A stretch of 64,000 nt of DNA from Darksidea phi. Lineage: Eukaryota > Ascomycota > Dothideomycetes > Pleosporales > Lentitheciaceae. The stretch is from positions 152,181-216,180 of the forward strand of contig JASJFT010000064.1 in assembly GCA_030770425.1 (NCBI GenBank), read 5' to 3'. Position 1 is the first letter of the stretch; each line of letters begins with the position of its first letter. Position numbers and translations under genes: made by a program. Positions 44,849 through 56,167 of this stretch are shown here, piece after piece. The notes beneath the pieces were generated by a model, which saw only the letters and a program-made list of their open reading frames with translations, made no database searches and had not been told where the DNA came from.

Positions 44849-45727
44849 GATGTAGATGGGAGAAGGTTAGTAGGGTGCGAGGGTTCAACCGGGTTTCAGG
44901 AAGTGGCATAGATGTCAGCGGTTGTACAAACAAAAGCCCGATCCGCCGGCCTCTTGTTGACGAGCTGCAAGTCTGACAGAATACTTCGCTCATGTCCAAG
45001 GAAAGGTCAAGAAGCATAGACCTGACAAAGCAGGAGCCGTAGTCATCTCTGATCTGACCGGACGTAACCGCTCTGCGGGGTCGCTTACAAAGCACTAATG
45101 GACCCTCGTCTCATCCTATTGGCCGCTATTTTCGCTCAATCTTTATCAGATGACGCTTCGTCTGCTGGCCACCACCTCTCCGGATTCCCGTTGCCTAATC
45201 TGGTGAGATTTTAGGGCGATAATTAATTACACACGTTTCAGCAAGCAGATTGAGACCGTACATCGTACATCATTCGTACCGGGGGTGACGGCCGGGTTTG
45301 GAGCTCCGACCGCTGCTGCGCAAAGGTCCACCTTCTATTCCGAACATTCCGAGCATTCCGAGCATTCCGAGCATTCCGAGCATTCCGACTGTCAAGATGA
45401 TTGCCAAGCAGGCTGCACCTTTATTGCAGATCATGAACTAGATCTCCAAATGGTCCCGTCAACGCGAGATATTCTAGATCCTCGATCGTTGATATGGCAT
45501 ACGCCTGATTAGGAGATAAACGTTTCAAATCGCACAGGGCGGCACGAGGCTGCGGCCGGAGCGACAAAAGTGAGCGAACACCCGTTGATGCTAGTACTAT
45601 ATTCTTCAGTCCCTGCCGAAGAAGAGCGGGTATCTCATGAAGGACTCCGTAATGTGGCGCCGTATCCACTCCAACCCAACGCTTGTAGCCTCCAATAACG
45701 TAATAGCAGAACTCACAATTGGTGGTT
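44849..45727. other. Promoter of the zinc-cluster gene and repeat-bearing spacer
   Basis: The zinc-cluster gene starts at the left edge. The spacer then contains the 9-bp tandem repeat listed separately and reaches the HDAC stop. No other gene is supported. Confidence 0.45.
45341..45385. repeat. 9-bp tandem repeat, five copies
   Basis: The unit cgagcattc is repeated five times, the first copy with one mismatch (cgaacattc). It lies in non-coding sequence between the zinc-cluster gene and the HDAC gene. Confidence 0.9.
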
Positions 45728-47953
45728 TCAACGCATACCTCGCTCACCTCTGCCTCCTGTATTCCTCTCTCTCCTTCGCCGTGTGTTGTCCACTCTGAGA
45801 TACTCCTTATCCTGCTCTTCTTCGTCTAGCTCGCGGTCAATTTGCTCACGTATCCGCATAATCTGCTCTTCCGAGATGCCTCTAGTGTTGACGACGACGC
45901 TCGGAGCCCCCTCAAGGTACCGCAGATTCTCCATTGCATGTGCGACTAGCTTCTGTAGTTTAGCTTGGGTATTTGCATTGTCGTGGCGCTTTGTATTGTG
46001 CAGGTCCGGATACAGAATACCGCCACCGTTCTCCTCGCCTTGGAAGGCCTGGATATAAGGAATGTGTGTGGGGAGATCGTTGTGCAGTTCAGCGCCAACG
46101 CAAACGGCTGTCTCATGGCACCAGGTGCGAGCGACGTTGCGTGGAGTGTAGCCACCTCCCCCAATAAGCAGCAGTGGCCGCCCGTAGTTCTTGACAGTTT
46201 CGACGCAGAAACCGTGCGCTTTGATGTTTAGGTTGAACCTACCAAGCCTATCGCCACCGAGGGAGTCGGCGCCGGACTGTAGCACGATAGCGGTGGGGTT
46301 GTACTTGTCAATAACGGCGCCCGTGACTGTCTTGAAGAGCCACTTATACTGGTCATCGTCGATGCCGTCATCGATAGGGATGTTGAGACTGTGGCCTTTG
46401 CCACGATTCGTCGGATCTGTTGGTCCCATCTCATTGATATTACCGGTGCCTGGGAAAAAGGGATAACCGTTTCTGTCGATACCGAACTTATGATACGAAA
46501 GAGTGAAGACGCGGTCCGTTGATTCGAAGGCTGCCTCAACGCCATCGCCATGGTGGACATCAATGTCTATGTATAAAACGCGCTGGTTCTGGGTGAGTAA
46601 AAGCTGAATAGCGAGCACGATGTCGTTGATGTAGCAGAAGCCTGCCGCAAGGTTTTTCTTCGCGTGATGCAGGCCACCAGACCAGTTGATGGCGATATCT
46701 GACTGCTTGTTAAGCAGATTGTAAGCTGCATTCATGGAGGCGCCGCTGTAGATGGAGACGTAGTTCCAGAGGCCGTCAAAGACGGGGCAGTCGTTGCTAT
46801 CGCCGCCAAACCCGTAGGAAAGATAGGCTGGATCATCGGGCTTAGCATTCTGCGGTGTAACTCTGTAGCGTGTTAGCATGGCTAGCGACGGTAGTTTGCC
46901 GATCAACCTACTTGCTGAGAAAGGACAGATATTCGCGGTCGTGGAAGATGGCTAGCTCGTCAAGTGTTGCTGGCCGCGGTTCGTACAGCTCCATGCTATA
47001 CTCTAGACCGTAGGCCAGAACGAGCTGTTTAGTCAAAGTCAAACGCCATGGCTTCATAGGATGGCTACTTCCGAAGTGATGATACTCAACATGCGGGTTG
47101 TAGTGAAAAGATACGCTGTAGCCCTGAGGCTTTTCAATGCCATACTCCTCGGCCTCGCGCTGAATGACTGCTCGCTTCTCGTCGTCGGTGAGACTTTTGA
47201 AAGCCTGGAAGTCTTCCACAAAGAGATCGTTGGGTGACATGTACTCCTCCACGATGTTGTTGGAGTACCCATTAATAGGGGAGTCGTATCCCGTGCCACG
47301 CATGATCGCCGACTTTCCTTGGACACGGTCGATTGTGGGAACCTGGGAGAACTTGGCCCGATTTCTCAATTGACCGGGTGGCTTGTCAGCAATCCAGCGG
47401 TCCACGTCGTCCTGGGTGGGAATGAAAGGGTTGGCGAACGAGTGTGGCCGGCGCTCTTCCGCAGCCCTTTTCTGCCTGAGCACCCAGCCGGCAGAGTTAA
47501 GAGCCGGTCGTCCAGGCTGCTTCGAAGTCTCTGTAGTGTCAGAATATTCACAACTAGTGCGATGATATTTCTGTTACGACAACATACCTTGACAGGCTTG
47601 GGGGTGGATCGAAAGGGGATGTCCTTGATCTCTCGCTCCTTGTAGTTGATGACCCGTCTGGTGCGGCTACGGGAACAAGCGTTGATGTTCGAGCTGGCTG
47701 GTGCCGTCCCACCTAGCAGTCGCTGGGCACTGTCCTTTCGTACCTGCTTATACTCTTTCCCAAAGACCTGCTTTGCGTAGCTGTCTCGATACTCGTCGCC
47801 ACTCTCGGAGTCTTCGTCCTCTTCCTCGTCTTCGTTGTCGGCATCCGGCTCTTCGCTACGAGAGTTGCAGGCGACCGCATCCTCGTCCGAACCTGCCTCC
47901 TCATTGGCCGGGCTAACGAGGAATGCACGTGATGAACATCGATTGCGCCGCAT
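45728..47953 (-). CDS. Class I histone deacetylase, Hos2/HosA type, long N-terminus
   Basis: Exons 47953-47588, 47528-46912 and 46862-45728 give 705 aa. The catalytic domain starts near residue 255 (YSVSFHYNPHVEYHHFG, then HPMKPWRLTL). It has NWSGGLHHAKKNLAAGFCYINDI (catalytic His-His), YIDIDVHHGDGVE (metal Asp/His), SYHKFG, FFPGTGNINEMGPTDP, LQSGADSLGGDRLGRFNL and LLIGGGGYTPRNVAR (catalytic Tyr). This matches the Hos2/HosA (S. pombe Phd1) group rather than Rpd3. The N-terminal extension of about 250 residues contains an acidic run (DADNEDEEEDEDSESGDEY) and RSRTRRVINYKEREIKDIP. It joins the HDAC part across a 59-bp intron in phase, using the second AG of a CAGAG acceptor. Nuclear, probably in a Set3C-like corepressor. 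The catalytic assignment is firm; the fusion of the first exon needs transcript proof. Confidence 0.88.
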
Positions 47954-48284
47954 CTGTCTTTGTTAGCCACGCGCCGTAGGCAGCCTCAACTTTGGCATAC
48001 TTCGCTTCTAACGATACAATTACTTGTCGCAAGTGCCGCGTAGGTGATATTTGGAGTCAGACGGCGCGGTGAAGATTGGGAAAGCAGCAAAAAGGGTTGG
48101 GCACGGTCATCTTCAGGGCAGCTTCCTTCACTGTTTGTTGCCCGCCAGCGCCTTCCACTACGACTTCCATCGAAAGCTGGAGCGAATCCATCAAAAGTTC
48201 GTCGGAATCACCCTTTCGCGGAGAGAGACAACGTTCCCGCAGGCTTTTCACGCGGCCCAAGGCTATCTTGACGTAAACGCCATC
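47954..48284. promoter_or_regulatory. Divergent promoter region of HDAC and ING genes
   Basis: Only 331 bp separate the start codons of the HDAC (-) and the ING/PHD gene (+). This is short enough to be a shared bidirectional promoter. No clear TATA box is seen. I could not define binding sites. Confidence 0.55.
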
Positions 48285-49594
48285 ATGGCCATCCCGCCAG
48301 AAGATCCAGCGGCGGTGCTGGAGCAGTTCATCCATGATGGTAAGAGGGAGCGGATTCACAGCTTCACAGAGCGCTGATAAACGTACAGTCGCGAACCTTC
48401 CTGCTGAGATAACGCATCTCTATGAAGAGGTGCAAGCAAAAGACAATCTGATTCAAGAATCACGGGCCATCATCAATTCTCGCGACAGCAGCCTGCAGAA
48501 GTTTATCAAGCTCAATGGTCCCCTAGTGCAAAATCCGAAAGAGGAGCCGTACTCCAAGATCATCTTGCAGCACTACGAGCGAACGCAGGTCCTGCAGGAG
48601 GAGAAGATTGGACTGGTCGAAAAGGCCGCTGGACTTGTAGGTATCCGACGACGAGAGAATCTTTTGATTTACTCACGCGGCCTAGATGGACCGCCACGTC
48701 AAGCGACTAGACATCAAACTGCGGGACCTCCAAAATGAGGGCTCTATTCCCACAGATCCCCAGATGCCCTCGCTGTTACGCGACTCGCCTGGCAACATGG
48801 TGCCCCCATCATCGTCAGTTACCACCGGTGCAAACACGCCCCTGCAAACAGTGTCTGGAAACCATGCAGGTCCCGGCGGCGCGAACCTAGCTCACGCTGC
48901 CATCGCGCGAATCGCGAACGCCACGAGCATTTCCAGGACGCAACCGAGCATGCAAAACATGACGGCGCAGGCACTGTTGAACCAGCAGCGACTCGCGAAC
49001 CAGCAGAGCACGGCGCAGGCAACGGCGCGGCAAGAGCGCGAAATGTCTGCTAGCAGCGACAGCAAACGTCGTCGCCCGAATCTCAACACCGGCCCTCTTC
49101 CTGCACCCAGCGGCCGACAGTCATCGCTGGGACCAGGAACGCCCAAGCCGTCAACGCCAGGGTCACGTGCCGGAAGCGTGGGGCCTCGTCCACAGAAACA
49201 CTCGCTCACGGTCAAGAAGGCGAAACTGCAGCAACCGCTCCGCAAGGCGGCTTTGACGGCCAAGTCGGGCGTTAACAAGAAGCGCCGCAAGGGCGGGTCC
49301 CGGGCATCGCCCTCGACGACCAACGACGACGAGAGCGTAGCCAGCGAGGCGGGCACCGAAGACGAGGAGATGTCGGGAATGGGAGGCGACCAGGAGGAGG
49401 ACGAGTCGGACGACAACAAGTACTGCTTCTGCCAGCGCGTCAGCTTCGGCGACATGGTGGCGTGCGACAACGACAACTGCCAGTTCCAATGGTTCCACTG
49501 GGAGTGCGTGGGCATCAAGGAGGAGCCGGTGGGCGACTGGCTGTGTCCGGACTGCCGCAAGCAGCCGGCGACCAAGATCAAGCGGGCAAGGTGA
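48285..49594 (+). CDS. yng2: ING-family PHD protein (Yng2-like, NuA4 subunit)
   Basis: Exons 48285-48339, 48389-48636 and 48686-49594 encode 403 aa. The N-terminal ING domain (about residues 10-125) reads [20 protein letters not shown], then [13 protein letters not shown]. It is followed by a long low-complexity linker rich in Ser, Pro and Gln with basic patches ([20 protein letters not shown]). The C-terminal PHD finger (about 347-393) has [17 protein letters not shown], then [23 protein letters not shown], with the Cys4-His-Cys3 set complete. PHD fingers of this type read H3K4me3. Yng2 activates the Esa1 acetyltransferase of NuA4; Pho23 and Yng1 are the alternatives and cannot be fully excluded. 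The start codon is close to the divergent HDAC gene. Confidence 0.85.
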
Positions 49595-50568
49595 TGGCAC
49601 ATTGTTGATGGAGTCTGCTGGTACTTGGTCAACCACCATGGCGTTGCATGTCGTGGGGCGGCATGTCGTGGGGCGGCATATCGACGCTATCGATAGGGGT
49701 TTATTCTAGAGGCGCTCGTGGCGTTGCACTTGTCATACGGGCAGCGGAAAGGGCGCCCGTAGGCATCTTGGGGGCGGTGCGTTGTAATACCACTGGGTTC
49801 TTGCGAGGATATCTTGTTGCTCTGTACATGTGCAGTCTGCATGAAGCCTCATCTCCCCAATCAAGTCGTGTTGCCCCGGCGGTAATATCACCTTGGGGGG
49901 GTTGGGGTTGGGAGGCCTGCATCTCGCAGGAGCGGCCAGGGCGGGCCAGGGTCGTCATCTCCAAGATTGAATGAAGGTGAACGTGCCACAACACGCACGC
50001 GGTGGCATTCCCGAGCCGCCAACAACGAGTATTGCGCCTCCACAGCTCTACCTACATGTATGCATTCACGGTGTCGCCTTCACACATGCACAGTACGCAA
50101 TTCACCTGATCCACAGTCACATCTCGAGTCCCCGGCTTCCCGCGAGGCTGCGCGCCGTGCGCCCGTCTGCTCGGGCCTCTCATTTGCAGCAGCCGCTGAG
50201 CAGCCGGGGCGTTAGCGCTCCCAGGGCCGGCGAGCAGCCAACCGCACCCGCAAAGGCCAAGGCACGAGCGAAAGGGGCATCACCGACATTTTCCACGGCC
50301 TGTGGCCTGTCTTCTGTCTTTATCCTCCCCTCGCTGCCGCTGCTGCTGCGGGCTCGACACGCCATTGTCGGCACGCTCTTTGTTGTGGGCCTGTCTCACC
50401 GCAATCCGCTCTTTCACACTCCACACGCGATTCCACCGCCCGGTTTCACCTTGCCCACGCGGCTGCATGGTCGCGCTGGCTGAGAACTGACTGCTACGGA
50501 CCCCGACGCACCACACCCTCCCTTCCCCCAAGAGACTAGCAGTGAAACGCCCGTCACGGCGAAACACG
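49595..50568. other. Upstream region of spa2
   Basis: About 970 bp before the spa2 start, with an imperfect 15-bp duplication (gcatgtcgtggggcg) at 49646-49675. Frames on both strands lack motifs. It probably holds a long 5' leader and the promoter. Confidence 0.45.
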
Positions 50569-53444
50569 ATGAACACGCGCAATGGCACCCTCTCGCCCGT
50601 TTCGACCGACAGCAACGACTGGTCACCCATCACCCGCTACCAGAACATCGCCGGCGACAACCCGTACTCACCCACCCTCCCGCCTGGCAATCGCGGCATC
50701 ACCCCGCCGACCTCGGTCCATAGCAGCACCAACACGGCCGATGGCGCCATGTCCAATGGCACGCGCAACGGGAACCCCTCGCCGCCGAGCTCGGTGGGGC
50801 GCTCGAGCGACGGCACCGGCCTGTACGCTGCCAGCATGAGCGATGGCGGCATAGGTCCCCGCAAGATGGTGGTGCTCGAGGAGACGCTGGCCGAGCACTA
50901 CCGCGTGCTGAAGGCATACCTGGGGCCATACCTGCGCGATGAGAAGGGGAATCCGCGCCCGAGCAGGGCCAAGGACAAGCTCACGCGGCTGTCGGCGGTG
51001 CAGTTCCAGGAGCTCAGCACCGATGTCTACGACGAGTCGATACGACGGGAGGCCGATCGCAAGCGCGGCGGACCAGGCGCACCGGGGAACGAGACGCCCA
51101 AATTCCTTCTGCCCAAGGCCAATTTCCATCCCAAACGCAACCAGGCGAGACAGAAGCTGTCGACCCTGCCCCTCGAGCGATTCCGCCAACTCGCGACCGA
51201 CGTTTACTACGAGCTAGAAAGACGGTTCCCGCGCTTCACCGGAGGCGATATATTGCGAGCGGCGAGTCCGGCAGGCAGCATGGCAAGTCGGACCAGCACC
51301 AACAGGGGTCCGCCAAGCAGGGTAGGGACTCCAAACAGTATGAATGGAGGCATGAGAGGTGGCCGTCCGCCGCCAGGAGGATTCCGTCCAGGCCCGCCCC
51401 CAAACGGCCCGCCCATGCCTCCGGGATCATTAAGGCCCGGCGATCCGAATGAGCTGGGTCGTCCGCTGCCCAAAACCTTCCAGCAGAACACAATCGTGCC
51501 GAACAAAGGCACTATGGTGGAGGACGATGACAGTGGGCCGGATGACGAGGATGCATTCAATCTAGAAGGGGCAGCAGCGCGGCGGCAGACAGACAAGAGC
51601 GCAAAGAGCATGGGCGAGGCGCAGGAAAAGATGATCTCAGAGCTGGAAGATCGCGTGTCGGAACTACAGGGCAAGGTCGACTCGCTGCAAGGAACTCTGC
51701 GGGACAAGGACGGGCAAATCCAAAAGTTGCAAGAAGCCGAGAGGTTGCGGGATAATACTATCGCTTCGGAGCGCGCAGAATGGGACGATCTGCGGTACTC
51801 ACTTGAAGAGAAGGTCGGCCAGGCCGAGAACCTAAATTCCTCGCTTCGCTCTGAAATCGATCGGCTACGCACCGAGAATGCCGACGTAGAGCGCAATCTA
51901 CGTGCTCAGATCGCTGACCTAGAATCCAATCCTCCCCAGCAAGCATACGATAATGGTGATGGTGAATGGCGACAACGGTGCGAAGAGTTGGAGCGTGAGC
52001 TCAACGAGCAGCAACAGACCACCGAAGAAGTTCGCAGAGACGCCCAAACTTTCCTGCAGGAGATGCGCGAACTGTCGTCCCGGAGCGACGCTGCGCTAGA
52101 GAAGGAGGAGCGGCTTGCGAACCAGGTGGCATCCCTTGATGCAGAGCTCAAAGAGTGGAAGTCCCGCTATGCCCGCGCCAAAACACAACTCCGTACTCTG
52201 AAAGCCTCGTCTGTCGGACTGGCGTCGCTCGCGTCGCCAGACATCACCAATTACACGCGTGATGCTAGCTTTAGCACTCCAGACGGAGCCGTCAAAGACG
52301 TGCATGTCACCAATTTCCAGCTCAGCATCGATGAGCTGCTCCAAGTTGCGCGTCGATCGGATCCTGAACAGGTCCTGGAGAGCATGAGACATGTCGTCAA
52401 GTGCGTGCGGGCGATCACTGGCGACATCGACAGCACGCCACTCTCTCAGCTCCAATCGCCCACAAGTAGTGTAAGCGGCGACGTTGGGAGCCCCGAGAAA
52501 CAGCAAGCGAAGCTCAAGTCTCGCGTTAGTGCGACCGCGAACAACCTCATCACAGCCAGCAAGAATCACGCCTCTTCCGGCGGAATCTCACCCGTCAGCC
52601 TCTTAGATGCGGCTGCCAGCCATTTGTCAACCGCTGTTGTCGAACTGGTCAAGCAGGTCAAAGTGCGACCTACGCCTCAGGATGAGCTCGAGAAGGATGA
52701 GGAGGATGATAGGCCCATGCCACTAAAGCCCAACATCTACTCTGCCTACAGTCCGTATACACCAACCAGCGCCAATGGGAATGCTGTTGGCAATGGCCTC
52801 GGCCACCAGCGTCATCGCAGCAAGAGCGGCAGCAGCGCCTCTACTGGATACAGCACCTACAGCTCCCCATATAGCGGCTATGATCGCCAAAGCATCGGCA
52901 TGAATAGCGGTTTCGAGAAGGATACCGGCATCACTGAATTCAAGGTATACTAATCTGCTTTTTCTAAACCGAGTGGCGTTCTCACACGCGTTTAGAACTA
53001 CCTTGAGGACCAAACCGCCCTCCTTGTTCAAAGCATCCAGCCACTGGTCAACTTGATCCGATCTACGCCTGTCTCTACCCCCGCAGACGAGCAGCAAATC
53101 TACGATTACATAGAAGAGATTTCTCGGGCGGTCCAAGATATAGGGAACCGAACCTACGACGCTGTCAAGGAGCTCTCGAGTCCGGCTCTCAAAAAGCACG
53201 CGGTTCCAGTGGTCGAAATGCTCGAAGACTGTAGACAGAGTGTGCTAGCTGTAGATGTGAGGGACGGTGGACGAGAAAGGATACCGCCGCTGGCGTTTAA
53301 AACTGCAAGAGCTCTCAGGGTAAGCACGTCAAGAATGCGCTTCAAGACCTAGTCGCTAATAGCATCCAGGAACTTGTCCTTCGTGTCGACCGCATCGAAA
53401 CCGGTGAGCTGACTGTCGATCAAACGCTCCCAATCGACTTTTAA
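50569..53444 (+). CDS. spa2: Polarisome scaffold Spa2
   Basis: Exons 50569-52944, 52996-53319 and 53370-53444 join in phase to 924 aa. ATG 50569 (MNTRNGTLSP) is the first in-frame ATG. Two Spa2-homology (GIT/SHD) repeats are at about residues 135-160 (RLSAVQFQELSTDVYDESI) and 195-220 (TLPLERFRQLATDVYYELE). A Gly/Pro-rich linker is followed by a long coiled coil (about 350-545). A conserved C-terminal helical region spans the introns (VNLIRSTPVSTPADEQQIYD, ending RVDRIETGEL). Spa2 organises actin, Bni1 and MAPK components at the hyphal tip and septum. All three exons are in the same order and size class as other filamentous Spa2 proteins. Regulation is not visible. Confidence 0.94.
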
Positions 53445-54016
53445 ACTTTAAAAATTCGATTCTGCACCTCTCTTCTTCGACCGCTGCCTCAAAGAACACG
53501 GACGACAAGACACCAAATTTACACCTTTTTCTGGTCGAATCACTCCATTTCTGGATTCGGCACGGCGTTGCGGCGTTGACTGGTCTCACATATTATCTGC
53601 CAGCGCACTTGTTTTCATCACAGGGAACGCTTGCTTGCTTCTTTTGGATACCGACTCCGACTTTTACATGATACCGCTACGCTTGAAATTACTGTACCCG
53701 GTTATATGTTGTTAGTGTTCCAGTACGTTTTGTCCGCATGCCTAGCCTAAGCTGCTCTAGTGGTCTTGTGCTATATATACCATATGTGGGTAGTTTGTTA
53801 GCGGAGAATGGGTGGGTTGGAATTAGAGTTTGGATGACGGCGACGGGGTGGTTGGTTAATCGGGCTGATGGTTGATTTGGGGTTTTGCATTGTGATGGTT
53901 TGGGGCAGCGGAATGTGAGTGTTGGTTTTCGAGTGCGAGGTTATGGTAGAAGAGAACGAAGAGAGAGAGAACGGTCTGTGCTCTTTGATCGCCTTTCTGT
54001 GCTTGCGGCTAAGCTA
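53445..54016. other. Intergenic downstream of spa2
   Basis: No gene is seen. Probably the spa2 3' UTR and spacer up to the MITE. Confidence 0.45.
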
Positions 54017-54422
54017 GCGCACGGCGTTATTGATCACCCCACCAAAACACGCTACCCTCAGAAAAGACGAGATGTCTATCGACAACGCTTTTCAATACAG
54101 ATGCCCGTAAGCTAGCTATACAATTAGCTATCAGCGATCTCAATTCTGTATTTATAAGAGCTAGCGCGCTGCGGCTAGGGCGTACGGTATAGCTTAATCT
54201 ACCCTATTAATAGTCATATCACCTATTAATATTAATCGAATGAGTAGCAGCCATCGCGTCGTCAAACTCGCGGAATAACTCAAAAAGGTGACAAAAAGGC
54301 ATTTCGTCCCGAATACCTTGGGACGCAAGAGTAGAGCGTTATTGATTCTGGTGTCTTTTTTGAGGGCAGCCGTATTTGGTGGGGTGATCAGGAACCCCCG
54401 GGTGATCAATAACGCCGTGCGC
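54017..54422. mobile_element. MITE-like element with long terminal inverted repeats
   Basis: The left arm (54017-54068) starts gcgcacggcgttattgatca. The right arm (54353-54422), read in reverse complement, starts with the same 22 bases and continues to match over most of 50 bp. The right arm carries an extra 18 bp flanked by a direct repeat of gatcacc. The interior (54069-54352) is AT-rich, without a coding frame. At about 406 bp with no transposase, it is a non-autonomous DNA-transposon derivative. A target-site duplication is not obvious: flanks read aagcta on the left and gaactt on the right. A second, partial copy of gcgttattgatt lies inside at about 54335. Confidence 0.75.
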
Positions 54423-54747
54423 GAACTTATAGTAGATTCTTGGGTGGAATGATCACCTCTTTCCGCGCCGTGCAACAGGGAATGCAGAGTGTCAGTCCCC
54501 CGCTTGAACTAGAAGCCACCCGGCTATCGGCGTAGCTCCAAGTTAAATACCTACAGACGTTGCATGACGTCATACGGATCAGTCACGAGCACCTCAGCCA
54601 CAGTCGGCGTGCTTTTCCTCTTACCTACTTCTGAACAGCACTACTCAACCCCACTCCACCTCGTCTGAGCTCTTATCGACACGTTGCGCATCGGGGAAAA
54701 TTGGGAGTCTTAAAGACATAGTTTTTCAGGATAAGGCGCTGGGCGAA
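54423..54747. other. Upstream region of the GH43 gene
   Basis: No feature beyond a possible promoter. Confidence 0.4.
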
Positions 54748-56167
54748 ATGGGGTCGTCCCCGGCCGACATGCATATGCAGCGGCCGCCGTATAATGATCA
54801 CATTTTGACGGTTACGGAGAGGAGTTGTCCGGATCCGTATGTGCTTTGGGATAGGGGAACTTATTATATGGTATGCGCAAACGCTCTTAGGAGAGCAGAG
54901 AATGAACACGGAATAGGAATGGCTGACGCGGTGTTTAGACCTTCACGTGCGGCGATCGCATTGAGATTTGGTCAGCGGATTCACTATTTGAGTTTGAGAA
55001 GAGGGCGAAGAAGGACGTTATCTGGTAAGCCTTGTCGTCGAGAGCTAGATTCCTCTTCACCCACGCCTCATTTTGTCCCGACTCTTTTTCTTTCGTAGTT
55101 ACATGTTCCCTTGGTATTATTTCTGTTTTGTGTAGTGCTCTGTCTTCAGTTCTTCTTTTGTACCATACCCTAACCTCTGCAGGCGCCCCCCACCGAACAC
55201 ACCCTACTCTGGCGACCTTTGGGCCCCAGAACTCCATTCCCTCCATGGCCGCTGGTACGTATACTTCGCGGCCGACGACCCCGCCCACGGAAACCGCACC
55301 CACCGCATGTTTGTCCTAAGCGGGCCTTCCTCGGACCTCTCTCCCCTCGATTCCTCCACATGGTCTTTCCACGGCCGTCTCGAAGGCATGCCGGAAGAGC
55401 AATGGGCTATTGACGGTACAGTCATTTCTCTGCGCAGCCGTCTCTACTTCGTGTATTCTGGGTGGCCCCTCGGCACTTCTCAGAATGAGAGTAGGCAGGA
55501 GATTTTCATTATCGAGATGACGAGTCCCACAAGTTGTACAGGGAGGCCGGTAAGAATCAGTACCCCGGATAACCCATGGGAGTTTTCGGGCACAAGTGGG
55601 ATCAATGAAGGCCCGCAGTTTTTATGTTCACCTGATGGGCGATGGGCTGGGATCGTGTACTCTTGTGCCGGAAGCTGGACCCACGAATATAAAATGAATG
55701 TGCTATACTTCACCGGCGGCCACCCCCTTTCCCCTACTTCATGGGCAAAATCGAATCGCCCGCTACTACAAGCCGCACGCGACGATACACCGCCTTACGG
55801 TCCTGGCCACGGAAACTTCGTCGCAGTCAATGGTCCCGGTGGGCAGGAGGTATGGGGTGTGTTCCACGCCACAGATGCGAAGACGGGATGGGAAGGCCGA
55901 AAAGCACGCGTTATGAGGGTGGGATGGGGACAGGGTGGGCCGTACATGGGTAGTGGATTTTGTGGGAGGTGCTGTGGGGAGGTTGACCATTTCATTGGTG
56001 GGTGTGATGGCGGCCAGTGTGGTGGGAAGGGGCATGTTGGAGGACATGAGGGAAATAGCCTAGGCGGTGGGGGTGGACGCTTTCCGGGAAATAAAACTGA
56101 GTTGAAGAGGGAGGCTATGGAGTTAGTCGGGCAAGGGAAGAAGTTGATTGGAAAGATATTCAAGTAA
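54748..56167 (+). CDS. GH43-like glycosidase with Cys/Gly-rich tail
   Basis: Exons 54748-54870, 54939-55024 and 55183-56167 (introns 68 and 158 bp) give 397 aa in phase. It is a five-bladed beta-propeller of the GH43 type: ERSCPDPYVLWDRGTYYMTF with the catalytic base near Asp29, GDLWAPELHSLHGRWYVYFA, EQWAIDGTV (modulating Asp) and SGINEGPQFL (catalytic acid Glu). Such enzymes cleave arabinofuranosyl or xylosyl residues. There is no signal peptide, unusual for a plant-wall enzyme, so it may act inside the cell or be exported differently. The last 75 residues are an unusual Gly/Cys/His-rich tail (FCGRCCGEVDHFIGG, then QCGGKGHVGGHEG) closing with a basic helix. I found no standard domain there. 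Catalytic motifs look intact. Confidence 0.86.

Noticed and set aside
54301..54352. Extending the MITE right arm further inward
   Set aside because: Similarity to the left arm fades before 54353; the internal gcgttattgatt match is too short to define another arm.
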